Source: Bacteroidia bacterium (GTDB taxonomy: Bacteria; Bacteroidota; Bacteroidia; Flavobacteriales_D; Cryomorphaceae). From it: a stretch of 64,000 nucleotides of DNA. Of this stretch, positions 28,336 to 37,275 are shown in pieces. Made by a program: the position numbers and the translations under genes. The stretch's first letter is position 1, and every line of letters starts with the position of its first letter. The stretch is taken from the NCBI GenBank assembly GCA_030427905.1, contig JAUICL010000001.1, forward strand, positions 992,001 through 1,056,000. The letters run 5' to 3'. The notes beneath the pieces were generated by a model. That model searched no databases and was not told the DNA's origin. It was given only the letters and a program-made list of their open reading frames with translations.

Positions 28336-28998
28336 TCATCCTTTATTCTTCAAATTCATCAAAATAGAAAAGGCCCGATCGACAAATTGATAGGGCACTA
28401 CGATGGTAAACTCATTGGTGGTAGAGATCACTTCTGAGATGGGGATCCCCTCCCAGGCGATGCGCTTGAGCAGGTGGTAGTATATGCCACTTATCTGCAC
28501 ATTGGTGTTGGAAAGCTGAAGGGTGATCGAAGCCAATTGCTCTTGTTGGTGGATAAGCTCTTCGCCTTTGAAAGTCTCGATGACGACAGGTGCGAGCGTT
28601 TTCGAGACGATAAGTGTACGTTCAAAAACGCCTTGTGAAAAGGTGCAAAACACATCGTTCTGATCTTTGATCTGGTTCAAAAACAGGGTTTGTTTCTGGG
28701 CCAGGGAATGGGAGCTTTTGAAGCAGTAAGTATTGAGATCGGAGCGCACGATTACATCGCCAATAATCTCATTGAAATCGAATCCCTGCGGTGTAGATCT
28801 TTCTTGAAGCGCGGGTTTTAAGCGCTTGATCGCCATAACTACAGCTCCTTCCGTTACATCTTTTCTGAGCCGCTTCTCCATAATGGGCTTGATACGCCGA
28901 GCCAGCGAAGAGATGTTGATCAAGTCATCGGCAATGCCCTCCACGATAAAGGGGTGCTTATGAAGCTCTTCTTCGACAATTTCTGAAACGGTAATCAT
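28336..28998 (-). CDS. ACT-like regulatory protein divergent from lysC
   Basis: 220 residues, soluble. The N-terminal ~70 residues look helical, possibly DNA-binding (ISSLARRIKPIMEKRL, EGAVVMAIKRLKP). The C-terminus has a beta-alpha-beta pattern, ITLQLSNTNVQISGIYYHLL and NEFTIVVPYQFVDRAFSIL, resembling the ACT domain of aspartokinases. It faces lysC across 103 bases that contain a palindrome. An amino-acid-sensing regulator of lysC-lysA is a reasonable but unproven idea. Confidence 0.5.
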   Translation of the reverse strand: MITVSEIVEEELHKHPFIVEGIADDLINISSLARRIKPIMEKRLRKDVTEGAVVMAIKRLKPALQERSTPQGFDFNEIIGDVIVRSDLNTYCFKSSHSLAQKQTLFLNQIKDQNDVFCTFSQGVFERTLIVSKTLAPVVIETFKGEELIHQQEQLASITLQLSNTNVQISGIYYHLLKRIAWEGIPISEVISTTNEFTIVVPYQFVDRAFSILMNLKNKG

Positions 28999-29012
28999 GT
29001 TAAATATTTAAC
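28999..29012. promoter_or_regulatory. 14 bp perfect palindrome, possible operator
   Basis: GTTAAATATTTAAC is its own reverse complement and abuts the start codon of the minus-strand ACT-like gene. A related near-palindrome AAATATTGTACAAATATTT lies at 29,022-29,040. Together they could be binding sites for a dimeric regulator of the divergent pair. Confidence 0.4.
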
Positions 29013-29046
29013 AAGATGAATAAATATTGTACAAATATTTGAAAAA

Positions 29047-29078
29047 TTTCCATGAAGGAAAAGCCCAATCTACCTTTG
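29047..29078 (+). promoter_or_regulatory. Bacteroidota-type promoter of lysC-lysA
   Basis: TACCTTTG at 29,071-29,078 matches the -7 consensus TAnnTTTG, and TTTC at 29,047-29,050 is one base off TTTG with the expected 20-base spacing. Transcription would start near 29,084, giving a short leader before ATG 29,102. Confidence 0.6.
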
Positions 29079-29101
29079 CGCTCGGTTTAAAAAAATATGC
29101 C

Positions 29102-30427
29102 ATGAAGGTTTATAAGTTTGGCGGGACCTCGGTGGGCACGCCCGAGCGAATGAAAGAAGTATTGGAGATCGCCAAAGGTGGGGCAGGACTCGTGGTTTTG
29201 TCGGCCATCAGCGGAACGACCAACCAGCTTGATGCGCTGGCAGCAGCTTATGAGAAAGGCGCAGAAGACAAGGTGGCCGAGATTCTCGATGGCTTGAGTG
29301 AGCACTACGCCCGCTACGTTGAGTCCTTATTGAATGACCCCGTGATGCTCAAGAAGGCCTACGACTTCGTTCACAGTGAGCTACGCGCGTTGGCTAGTCT
29401 CGATGAAACGAATCCCGATTTGCGCAGTGGATTTATCCTGTCGCGTGGGGAATTGATTTCTACCTACCTTTTTCATCTCCTATGCACGGAGTGCGGAGTT
29501 GATTCGCGGTTGATTTCAGCTCTGGACTTTATCAGTCTCGATTCGAATCGGGAGCCGAGCGTAGATCGCATTGGCGAAGAGCTTACCCCGATTTTGGCCA
29601 GCCGCGATGCGGGTTTCTTGTTGATAACCCAGGGGTTTATTTGTAGGAATCACCGGGGAGAAATCGCCAATCTGGGACGGGGTGGAAGCGACTATACGGC
29701 TTCGCTTATTGGTGCGGCCGTGCGAGCTGAAGAGATTCAGATTTGGACAGATATCGATGGAATGCACAACAACGATCCGCGGGTGATTGAAGGCACCCGA
29801 TCGGTGGAGCGACTCTCGTACGACGAAGCGGCTGAGCTGGCCTATTTTGGAGCCAAGATTCTCCACCCAGCCTGCGTGCACCCAGCCAAGAAAGCGGGAA
29901 TTCCGATCCGACTCAAGAATACGATGTCGCCCGAATCGCCGGGGACCGTGATCGATGGCCAAACGAGAAAAGCAGGTGTTGTGGCCATCGCGGCCAAAGA
30001 TGAGATCACGGTGATCAAGATTCGCTCAGCGCGGATGCTGCTGGCCCATGGTTTTTTGCAAAAAGTATTTGAAGTGTTTGGGCGATTTGAAACCGCCGTC
30101 GATATGGTAACGACATCGGAAGTGTCGGTGTCTGTTACCATCGACGATGATTCCAGGCTTTTTTCAATCGTCAATTCGCTGAGTGAGATCGCTGAGATCA
30201 GCGTTGAAAAGGATCAGACCATTGTCTGCATCGTCGGTGATTTTATCGGCAGCTCTACGGGCTACGCCAGCCAGATTTTTACGGCTCTGGCCGATATTCC
30301 CGTGCGGATGATTAGCTACGGCGGGAGTAAAAACAACGTGTCTATTTTGGTGGAAACACAGCACAAGGAAGCCGCTTTGCGCGCCTTACATCAGGGATTA
30401 TTCACTCAAACCGTAGCCCATGTTTAA
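29102..30427 (+). CDS. lysC: Aspartate kinase
   Basis: 441 residues from ATG 29,102, directly before KVYKFGGTSVG, the conserved start of aspartokinases; the longer open frame upstream covers the promoter. LGRGGSDYTASLIGAA and the IWTDIDGM region form the active site, and two C-terminal ACT domains follow. It phosphorylates aspartate, the first step to lysine, threonine, methionine and diaminopimelate. No homoserine dehydrogenase domain, so monofunctional. The end overlaps lysA by 8 bases. Confidence 0.95.
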   Translation: MKVYKFGGTSVGTPERMKEVLEIAKGGAGLVVLSAISGTTNQLDALAAAYEKGAEDKVAEILDGLSEHYARYVESLLNDPVMLKKAYDFVHSELRALASLDETNPDLRSGFILSRGELISTYLFHLLCTECGVDSRLISALDFISLDSNREPSVDRIGEELTPILASRDAGFLLITQGFICRNHRGEIANLGRGGSDYTASLIGAAVRAEEIQIWTDIDGMHNNDPRVIEGTRSVERLSYDEAAELAYFGAKILHPACVHPAKKAGIPIRLKNTMSPESPGTVIDGQTRKAGVVAIAAKDEITVIKIRSARMLLAHGFLQKVFEVFGRFETAVDMVTTSEVSVSVTIDDDSRLFSIVNSLSEIAEISVEKDQTIVCIVGDFIGSSTGYASQIFTALADIPVRMISYGGSKNNVSILVETQHKEAALRALHQGLFTQTVAHV

Positions 30428-31613
30428 CGAATCAATTATCGAGACATTCCGGCAGATCAGAACGCCGTTTTACTACTACGATATGGACTTGCTACGCCGA
30501 ACGCTGGCGGAGCTCAAAGCCCTGACAGATGGCTATGGGTACACCGTGCACTACGCCCTGAAGGCCAATGCCGAAGAGCGGGTTCTGCGCGAGATTAGCT
30601 CCATGGGTTTCGGTGCCGATTGCGTGAGCGGAAACGAAGTGAAGCGCGCTCTGGCCAGTGGCTTTTCTGCTGAAGAGATCGTTTTTGCGGGGGTAGGAAA
30701 GACCGATGAAGAGATCGACTTTGCGCTCGATGCGGGCATATTTTGCTTCAATTGCGAATCGGAGCAGGAAGTGGCCGTGATTAATGAGCTGGCCCGGGCG
30801 AAAGGCCGCGTAGCTTCCATAGCCCTACGGGTTAACCCCGATATCGAAGCCAATACCCACCGCCATATTTCCACAGGAAAGGCCGATCACAAATTTGGGA
30901 TGTCGGAATCGGAAGTGGACTCGGTTATCGACCGACTCGGAGAACTGGAAGCCGTGCACTTGAGTGGGATTCACTTCCACATTGGTTCGCAGATTTTGGA
31001 GCTCGACAATTACCGCGACTTGGCGAGGAGCGCCAACCGCATCCAGGCCAAGTTTCGGGCCAAAGGAGTGGAAGTGGCACATATCAATCTGGGTGGCGGC
31101 CTGGGGGTTGATTACTTCAATCCCGACAAGCATCCCATCGCCGATTTCGCTGGTTTTTTTGCAGCCATTCACGAGGCGCTTGACGTTCTCCCCGGACAGA
31201 AAGTCCACTTCGAATTGGGGCGCTCCATCGTTTGCCAGATGGGGAGCTTGATCTCTCGCGTTTTGTACACCAAGTCTGGCGCCAAGAAGCGATTTGCGAT
31301 TGTAGATGCTGGTATGACCGAGCTGCTGCGCCCAGCGCTTTACCAGAGTTTCCACCGGATTCAAAATCTCAGCAACCAGACTGGTGTGGGTATGTACGAT
31401 GTGGTCGGCCCGATTTGCGAGTCGTCAGATACCTTTGGCACCGAAGTGATGCTACCCGAGACCAATCGCGGCGACCTATTGGCAATCCGCTCTGCTGGAG
31501 CCTACGGCCAGATGATGGCATCGAAGTACAACCTCCGCGACGAGGCCAAGGCTTACTACTCGGATGATTTGGCGGTGGAAAATAGAGGGCGAGGTGTTGC
31601 GGTTTGTTGTTAG
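30420..31613 (+). CDS. lysA: Diaminopimelate decarboxylase
   Basis: 397 residues. YALKAN places the PLP-binding lysine at K48; SGIHFHIGSQI, NLGGGLGVDY and the C-terminal VGPICESSDTFG with SAGAYGQMMASKYN are typical of the fold-III decarboxylases. It makes lysine from meso-diaminopimelate. Its start lies inside the end of lysC (8 base overlap), so the pair is co-translated. Confidence 0.95.
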   Translation: MFNESIIETFRQIRTPFYYYDMDLLRRTLAELKALTDGYGYTVHYALKANAEERVLREISSMGFGADCVSGNEVKRALASGFSAEEIVFAGVGKTDEEIDFALDAGIFCFNCESEQEVAVINELARAKGRVASIALRVNPDIEANTHRHISTGKADHKFGMSESEVDSVIDRLGELEAVHLSGIHFHIGSQILELDNYRDLARSANRIQAKFRAKGVEVAHINLGGGLGVDYFNPDKHPIADFAGFFAAIHEALDVLPGQKVHFELGRSIVCQMGSLISRVLYTKSGAKKRFAIVDAGMTELLRPALYQSFHRIQNLSNQTGVGMYDVVGPICESSDTFGTEVMLPETNRGDLLAIRSAGAYGQMMASKYNLRDEAKAYYSDDLAVENRGRGVAVCC

Positions 31614-31681
31614 TTGGGAAGTGGAGGGGTTGTAGAGAAAAGGTTAGATTTGGGTGACTGGAAAAGAAATTATCTCTAGTA

Positions 31682-32197
31682 GTGATAGAAATTCAAAGAT
31701 TAGGAAAAGTGAGCTTTTACTTAGGTAAATTCAATACAGGTTGCTTTAAAACTTCCGCTGTGTGGTATGAATACTATGCCCCAAGTGAGTTAGAAATCTT
31801 TAGAAGATTTGGTGCGGATGAAGATTGGATTGAAAAGAATTTATCTGAGCAAATTGATTCCGAAACCGAGTTATATTATTCTGTAGATGATCAATTATTG
31901 ACAGATCGAGAGTTCTTTTATGTTCGTTGTTCCATTGAAGTCAACGATATATCGAATGAAGGATATTTGACATACGTTTCTTCAGACTTGACATCCGCAA
32001 ATATTATATTGAACGATGAGGTAATTTCGTTCTACTCTGAAATAATGCTCAGTTTCAATGATAACAGCAGAAATTTGCAGCTTCTTCAAAAGGTGCTGGG
32101 AAAGGAATTAAGCTCCCTTGAAGAGCTTAAAATTATGGTCGATTCAACAATACGTGAAGTTTTTAAAGTTCCAGAAAGAATTAAGGTAACTTCATAA
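31682..32197 (+). CDS. Hypothetical protein, immunity-like
   Basis: 171 residues, soluble and acidic, from a GTG at 31,682. I do not recognise a family. The gene is visibly AT-richer than lysA just upstream and is the first of four small unrelated genes spaced by non-coding DNA and repeats, an arrangement common for orphan immunity genes of polymorphic toxins. No toxin is visible nearby. Confidence 0.5.
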   Translation: MIEIQRLGKVSFYLGKFNTGCFKTSAVWYEYYAPSELEIFRRFGADEDWIEKNLSEQIDSETELYYSVDDQLLTDREFFYVRCSIEVNDISNEGYLTYVSSDLTSANIILNDEVISFYSEIMLSFNDNSRNLQLLQKVLGKELSSLEELKIMVDSTIREVFKVPERIKVTS

Positions 32198-32244
32198 AAT
32201 GATCTGCAGTACTTGGAATGAATTGGATAGATTAAGAGGCTTGA

Positions 32245-32655
32245 ATGACACACGAATTAATCCCATTTGTTGGAACAAAAGATGTTCAGTTTGGTGAATC
32301 TCGGAAGGAAATTCGAAAGAGAAAGGAAAATCAAGAGATAGAGACTTTTAAAAGGAATAGTTTCTCTGCAAATTCAACTGATTACTTTAAAGCTGAATGT
32401 ATGTATATAGAATATGACAAACGAGACATCTGCGAGGCACTCGAGTTCTCAAATGGTGTTAAGTTATTGTACAATGATAAAGACCTATTCAGTTATTCTT
32501 TCAATGATCTGAGAAAGAGATTTGATATCCTATCAAAGAAAATTGAAGTTGAAGTAGATGGTTCAAATATTACATATCATGATTTAGGTTTTTCTGTATC
32601 AGCTAAGGATGGAATTATTGAGTCTATTCTTGTGTTTTCTAAAAACTATTGGTGA
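32245..32655 (+). CDS. Hypothetical protein
   Basis: 136 residues, soluble, rich in Lys/Glu with a mixed strand/helix pattern; no recognised domain. The N-terminus has GTKDVQFGESRKEIRK. It follows the previous small gene by 47 bases and shares its AT-rich composition. Possibly an immunity protein by context only. Confidence 0.5.
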   Translation: MTHELIPFVGTKDVQFGESRKEIRKRKENQEIETFKRNSFSANSTDYFKAECMYIEYDKRDICEALEFSNGVKLLYNDKDLFSYSFNDLRKRFDILSKKIEVEVDGSNITYHDLGFSVSAKDGIIESILVFSKNYW

Positions 32656-32787
32656 GTACGACATGTCGCTCGATAATATATGCCATGCGCAGTGGGGGAA
32701 GGAGGGATTGTCAAGGCTATGCTCAATATTGGGTTATGAAATTTGTTGAGGCGAGAATAGCTGTTTGGAATTAGTAAATTTTAGTTT

Positions 32788-33198
32788 ATGAAATTAAATG
32801 AACTCAATCGAGAAAGAGTTAATAAATTGATTTCAGAGAGCAGTGATTTTTATGAGATTGGTAATCGGTCAAAGTCAATTGATCTTCTTGAGAAAGCGTG
32901 GCAGGAATTACCTGGAGTCAAATATTTATATGATGAGAGCTATCACATTGCTCGATATTTAACCAAAATATTTTTGGAATCTGACAACTTTGAATTGGCT
33001 AAAAATTGGGCTTTCGAAGTGATGAAATGTGACCCGGAAAGACCTGATATTGGGGAAAAAGAGTTTTTAGTAGGTAAAGTTCTTTTTGAATCTGGTGAGC
33101 AGTCTGAGGCGTTAGAATATTTCAGAATAGCAAATGATAAGTCTGAAGGGATGTGTTTTGAAGGAGAGGATAAAAAATATAATGAGTCAATTATTTAA
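32788..33198 (+). CDS. TPR-like small protein, immunity-like
   Basis: 136 residues, all helical. SIDLLEKAWQELP, LAKNWAFEVMKCDPERPD, EKEFLVGKVLFESGEQSEAL and the tail CFEGEDKKY form tetratricopeptide-like hairpins. Small proteins of this pattern are often found as immunity or accessory genes beside toxin cassettes. Function is inferred. Confidence 0.55.
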   Translation: MKLNELNRERVNKLISESSDFYEIGNRSKSIDLLEKAWQELPGVKYLYDESYHIARYLTKIFLESDNFELAKNWAFEVMKCDPERPDIGEKEFLVGKVLFESGEQSEALEYFRIANDKSEGMCFEGEDKKYNESII

Positions 33199-33284
33199 AA
33201 CAATGTTGTTATCCTATTCGCATAGAATTGCGGTGACAATTAACGATTGAAAATTTATTAAGCCAACCCGCTCCGCTGCATTTG

Positions 33285-33466
33285 CAATGCTGCGGAATAT
33301 TCGTTTCCCTGGAGTTAAATCTTTCCAAAGAAGAATTGGTCTTAGACCCTATAAGATGTTTCAACTTTATTTTCGGATTCCTGATACCACGCGACACACT
33401 TTGCTTCGCCGTTGTTCGCGCGGTAGCGGAGGAGCTAATGGGAAATGGTTAGATTTGGATGATCGC
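33285..33466. repeat. ~180 bp direct repeat, copy 1
   Basis: Starts CAATGCTGCGGAATATTCG and ends near TTTGGATGATCGC. Almost the same sequence recurs at 33,954-34,134 with a handful of changes and a one-base deletion. The repeat is more GC-rich at its right end (CGCGGTAGCGGAGGAGC). An open frame across copy 1 is not kept in copy 2, so I treat it as non-coding. Together with the flanks it fills the 346-base gap before the next gene. Confidence 0.85.
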
Positions 33467-33544
33467 AGCAACACAGCTACTGGGGAGCGGGGTTGCTAGA
33501 ATGAAGAAATTTGAAAAAGCTGTCTCTACAAAATAAAGTTGCAC

Positions 33545-33844
33545 ATGACTTACGACTTAAATTGGTTGAGTAAATCGTTAGAATCGAGGCTTAATAATAT
33601 CTCGTTAACCATAGAGTCGCTCCAAAACGAGTCAGAAGAAGAGTTCATCAACAGAGTTGAGTTTGCTTACAACGGATACTTATGTGAGGTATTAATGTAT
33701 AGTAATGGGCGTTTTGATGTATTTGTTTATGATGATATTAAAGCCGAAACGGTAATAAACCTAACCCTTTTGTTGGAAGAACAAGATCTGAAAGAAAATT
33801 CTATCCAGAATCTTATTGAAACTGTCAGTGCAAAACGAGTTTAA
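33545..33844 (+). CDS. Hypothetical small protein between two repeat copies
   Basis: 99 residues from ATG 33,545 (a TTG six bases earlier is less likely). YDLNWLSKSLESRLNNISL and FDVFVYDDIKAETVINLTLL suggest a small alpha/beta protein. It lies exactly between the two ~180 bp repeats, like a cassette. No family recognised; an immunity role is possible. Confidence 0.5.
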   Translation: MTYDLNWLSKSLESRLNNISLTIESLQNESEEEFINRVEFAYNGYLCEVLMYSNGRFDVFVYDDIKAETVINLTLLLEEQDLKENSIQNLIETVSAKRV

Positions 33845-33953
33845 TACTCGCTACAAATGAGTCAGAAAAGCGGCATTATAGAACAGGTTAGATTTGAAAC
33901 AATAGCGGCAAGAATATACTGGTGAACAATTCAGATCCGCTGCGCAGGATCTA

Positions 33954-34134
33954 CAATGCTGCGGAATATTCGTTTCCCTCGAGTAAATCTTTCCAAAGAA
34001 GAATTGGTCTTAGACCCTATAAGATGTTTCAACTTTATTTTCGGATTCCTGATACCACGCGATACACTTTGCTTCGCCGTTAATCGCGCGGTAGCGGAGG
34101 AGCTAATGAGAAATGGTTAGATTTGGATGACCGC
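33954..34134. repeat. ~180 bp direct repeat, copy 2
   Basis: Matches 33,285-33,466 along its whole length with few substitutions and one missing T near CTCGAGTAAATC. It is followed by a GC-rich piece with the hairpin TCCGCC-TTA-GGCGGA at 34,153-34,167. Together these fill the 361-base gap from 33,845 to 34,205; no gene is seen there. Confidence 0.85.
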
Positions 34135-34205
34135 GGCTCCGTCTGCTCCTTCTCCGCCTTAGGCGGATTCGGCGACACGCGGTAAGGCGGATCTGCGTAG
34201 CGGGT

Positions 34206-35063
34206 TTAATCTTCTTCCCGAACTTGGAAAGCCCACTCGTAATCATTTGTCAATTGGGAGAATTCTAGAATAGCCCAGTTAACGGATGATGATTCTTTTA
34301 AATTGATGGTGACTGGCGCGGTAATACTAGAACATTCTGCAATACTTGCTCTTTCAATCGGTTTAATCGTAATAAACTTCTTCACTCCGGTTTCAGAAAA
34401 TACTGCCAAATCAATAAAAGGCACGTCTTCGAATGGTAGAGCTAAAGAATCAGCCTTTCCAAAGAACAGCGTATCTGGGGCTTCCGTTTGAGAAATCTCG
34501 ATCACACCCCAACGTACGTTTTCTTCTCTTTCCACATGAATACTTAGTTCCACAACATCCAAAAACTGCTGCTGAACAGACGAAGTAATCTTACGGCTTT
34601 CATCAAACTCTACCCTTTGAGATCCCAAAATTTTAGAATCTCCTTTAGGCACTAGGGAAAGAACATAGTTGTCTTCTACTTCATAAGCCATCAACGTGTA
34701 TTTCGATCCAAGAGCATTTGGCAAGGAAGCATTCGAAATTTGGCTGAATGTCAAACAATTTGATGTGTCGAAGTCAAGGAGAAAAATGTCTTCTAGATCA
34801 TAGGACAGAATTTCACACCCAGGCTTAGTTTCGTAAACGATGTGTCCCGGACACACCTGATATTCAAAGTCTGCAGTGATCATGATTTCCTTGAATCCCG
34901 CGGCTTTCGAGTCATGCTGATCTATAACCCTAGATAATGGTTTGCAACCGAACGTTGCATTGAATTTTCCTGTTGCACTTGCGTATTGTTTAAGCTCGAC
35001 CCTTTCTAAGCAACCAGAGAATAGCGATACAATCAATAATCCAACTACGCTTAATCTTTGCAT
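34206..35063 (-). CDS. Hypothetical lipoprotein
   Basis: 285 residues from ATG 35,063; a start 21 bases upstream is possible. The N-terminus MQRLSVVGLLIVSLFSGC ends in a lipobox (LFSGC), so it is a predicted lipoprotein. The rest looks beta-rich with no recognised domain. It overlaps the small secreted-protein gene upstream by 13 bases, indicating an operon of three envelope genes. Function unknown. Confidence 0.6.
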   Translation of the reverse strand: MQRLSVVGLLIVSLFSGCLERVELKQYASATGKFNATFGCKPLSRVIDQHDSKAAGFKEIMITADFEYQVCPGHIVYETKPGCEILSYDLEDIFLLDFDTSNCLTFSQISNASLPNALGSKYTLMAYEVEDNYVLSLVPKGDSKILGSQRVEFDESRKITSSVQQQFLDVVELSIHVEREENVRWGVIEISQTEAPDTLFFGKADSLALPFEDVPFIDLAVFSETGVKKFITIKPIERASIAECSSITAPVTINLKESSSVNWAILEFSQLTNDYEWAFQVREED

Positions 35064-35446
35064 CTGTTTTCGTAATCTGTCCAAGGGTCTAGAAAATATT
35101 TGCCAGCTCTTTCGTTATATCTAATATCCCCGTGTTTTAACTTATTCACTTGTTTTGAATCCACAACAAAAGTTAGGTAAACACATTTCTTTCCTATTCC
35201 CGGATTAACCACAACATAAACGTCGTCTCCATCAGAAGATTCAACTTTGTACGATTCAACACTGACGAAGTTTATTCTTAAGTTTTCATCATTCAACGTG
35301 TCAGGGATATCAAAATAGACTGACAAATCATCTATTTCCTTCATCCCTTCCATGAATTGAATCACAAGATTCTCCTGATTTGTCTGGGCAAATGCGCTAT
35401 GCTGCCATACCGCAGCTGCCACAATTAGTACTAATCTTTTTATCAT
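35051..35446 (-). CDS. Hypothetical small secreted protein
   Basis: 131 residues. Signal peptide MIKRLVLIVAAAVWQHSAFA with an AFA-Q cleavage site, then a soluble domain with strands such as DVYVVVNPGIGKKCVYLTFV and a tail DPWTDYENRC. No family recognised. It lies one base after the membrane-protein gene and overlaps the lipoprotein gene, so it is probably co-expressed. Confidence 0.6.
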   Translation of the reverse strand: MIKRLVLIVAAAVWQHSAFAQTNQENLVIQFMEGMKEIDDLSVYFDIPDTLNDENLRINFVSVESYKVESSDGDDVYVVVNPGIGKKCVYLTFVVDSKQVNKLKHGDIRYNERAGKYFLDPWTDYENRCKD

Positions 35447-35447
35447 C

Positions 35448-35861
35448 TCATTTTACAATTTTAAATATGGCAAACAGGAAAAACACAAGGAAGAAAAGCT
35501 CTCCCGCGAGATATGTGATAGCGTTTTTGCGAAACATTACAAAGTGCACAGAATCGTGAACTTTAAAAACGAATTTGTCAGAAACACTGTAATAATCTGA
35601 TAGATCTCCAGTAGTTTTCCTGAAACTCCCCAATCTTAATTTTCTTAACAGGTTCTCACATTTCACAAAGACACCACGGTCTAAATCTTTTGAAGATCTT
35701 TCTGCGACTTGAATAACTTCACAGTTGCAGTTTTTCCCACTGTTGATCAATGAAATCAAGGAGTAGATATCTCGAACTAAAAACAGACAAACTGTTATTA
35801 GCGCCAACAATCCTGCTACCCTAAAAAACTTGCTCAAGTGACTGTCCTTAGACGCTATCAA
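35448..35861 (-). CDS. Hypothetical two-helix membrane protein
   Basis: 137 residues with a helix near residues 13-33 and another near 115-135, and a soluble loop containing two close cysteines (GKNCNCEVIQ) between them. A TTG at 35,861 is used as start because no better start is seen. It heads the small envelope operon. No family recognised. Confidence 0.5.
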   Translation of the reverse strand: MIASKDSHLSKFFRVAGLLALITVCLFLVRDIYSLISLINSGKNCNCEVIQVAERSSKDLDRGVFVKCENLLRKLRLGSFRKTTGDLSDYYSVSDKFVFKVHDSVHFVMFRKNAITYLAGELFFLVFFLFAIFKIVK

Positions 35862-35882
35862 AAATGATTCTGAATAAATCTA

Positions 35883-36758
35883 CTATCCCCTCACCACCTT
35901 CCATACCCTCTGAAATCCACCGATAACCAGAAGCACCAAAAAGCCCACCACAAGTCCAACGGTAAACTCGCCGAGGATAGCCGGGAAGCCGTGAATAAGG
36001 TCGTGGATAGCGTGGATATTGTGCACGAAGATGCCTCCAGAGACGAGAAGGAGCGCGATGGTTCCGATCACAGAAAGGCTTTTAATAACCCACGGCAAAG
36101 CCTTTACCATAACCCAGCCCACTTTGTCAGAAAAACTGTCGGTTTCTTCATTCCAGTTGATGAGACTACGGCCAAAATCGTCGAGACGTACGATAAGCGC
36201 CACGATGCCATAAACCCCGATGGTGGCTAGAATGGCAATTCCTGAAACGATGATGATCTGGTTGGTGAGCTCTTCACTGACCACCGTGCCCAGTGCGATG
36301 ATCACAATCTCAACCGAAAGGATAAAGTCGGTTAGAATCGCCGATTTGATTTTGGATTTTTCCTTGGCCAAGACTTCTTCTTTGGAGAGCTTTTGGAGTT
36401 TTGGGTGTTCCTTTTCGTGCTTGTGCGGAACGATGACGTGGTAGATTTTTTCCGCCCCTTCGTAGGAGAGATACAATCCACCGAGAACCAGCAGCACCGT
36501 GATAACCCAAGGTACGTAGGCGCTCAAGAGAAATGCGACCGGTAGGATGATCAACTTATTCAGAAAGGAGCCCTTGGTAATGGCCCAAAGCACGGGCAGC
36601 TCCCGCGAAGAAACAAACCCCGATGCCTTTTCGGCGTTTACCGCCAGATCGTCACCGAGAATCCCCGCCGTTTCTTTTACCGCCACTTTCCCCATTGTTG
36701 AAACATCGTCCATCAACGTGGCGATATCATCGAGTAGCGCAAAAAATCCCGAAGCCAT
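35883..36758 (-). CDS. DUF808 family inner-membrane protein
   Basis: 291 residues. The N-terminus MASGFFALLDDIATLMDDVS and GILGDDLAVNAEKASGF are diagnostic of DUF808 (E. coli YedI family), followed by five or six membrane helices. Transport is often suggested for the family but the substrate is unknown. The gene ends 21 bases before the next minus-strand gene. Confidence 0.88.
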   Translation of the reverse strand: MASGFFALLDDIATLMDDVSTMGKVAVKETAGILGDDLAVNAEKASGFVSSRELPVLWAITKGSFLNKLIILPVAFLLSAYVPWVITVLLVLGGLYLSYEGAEKIYHVIVPHKHEKEHPKLQKLSKEEVLAKEKSKIKSAILTDFILSVEIVIIALGTVVSEELTNQIIIVSGIAILATIGVYGIVALIVRLDDFGRSLINWNEETDSFSDKVGWVMVKALPWVIKSLSVIGTIALLLVSGGIFVHNIHAIHDLIHGFPAILGEFTVGLVVGFLVLLVIGGFQRVWKVVRG

Positions 36759-36801
36759 AGTTTTTTGTTTGGGAGGTGAAAGTATAGATTCTTAGGGTGG
36801 G

Positions 36802-36879
36802 GAGCAAGAGCATAGAGCAGGAGCATACAGCAAGAGTGTGGAGCAACAGTATAGAGCAAGAGCAACAGGGAGGAGCAAG
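36802..36879. repeat. 13 bp tandem repeat, about six copies
   Basis: Unit consensus GAGCAAGAGCATA: five recognisable copies from 36,802 to 36,866 and a degenerate sixth to 36,879. It lies upstream of the DUF808 start and between two genes, so copy-number change could affect expression. The minus strand is open in two frames here but codes only low-complexity peptides. Confidence 0.75.
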
Positions 36880-36938
36880 CCGAAGCTGGAAGCGAAGGTT
36901 CTGACAACGACAAAGGACTTCGTCAGTAGGCATCGAGA

Positions 36939-37175
36939 TCAGAGCAATCTTTTTTTCATAAAAGCTCTGCCACTTCCCGATTTGAGATACTTTTCAAAAG
37001 CATAGGCTTTGTGCCTTTCCTGGAATTGGATGGTGATGACCACTTTTAAGGGTAGTCGAGTTTTGGTATAGTGAATTTCACCTCGATTGTGGCGGATTAA
37101 TCTCTTTTCAAGATTTGATGTGCACCCAACGTAATGTGATAAATCACTGCACTCTAAAATGTACACCGTATACAT
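36939..37175 (-). CDS. GIY-YIG family small nuclease-like protein
   Basis: 78 residues from ATG 37,175. YTVYILECSDLSHYVGCTSN is the GIY-YIG core (VYI...YVG), followed by EKRLIRHNRGE with the conserved Arg and His and AYAFEKYLKSGSGRAF with the metal-binding Glu. This is the small UPF0213/YhbQ-like type. It may cut or bind branched DNA; cellular role unknown. Confidence 0.85.
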   Translation of the reverse strand: MYTVYILECSDLSHYVGCTSNLEKRLIRHNRGEIHYTKTRLPLKVVITIQFQERHKAYAFEKYLKSGSGRAFMKKRLL

Positions 37176-37275
37176 GCTCAAAAAGGTAGGGATTTTCTAT
37201 CCTTTTTGATGTGATGTCAAACTGGTAGAATTTAATTGGATAGAGGTGATATGGGTGTGGGTAGTGGAGGACAAG

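Noticed and set aside
29027-29101. Longer N-terminus of aspartate kinase
   Set aside because: The extra codons cover the promoter and the family begins at KVYKFGGTSVG right after ATG 29,102.
33287-33499. Open frame of 70 codons across repeat copy 1
   Set aside because: The matching copy at 33,954 carries a one-base deletion that breaks the frame, so coding is not conserved.
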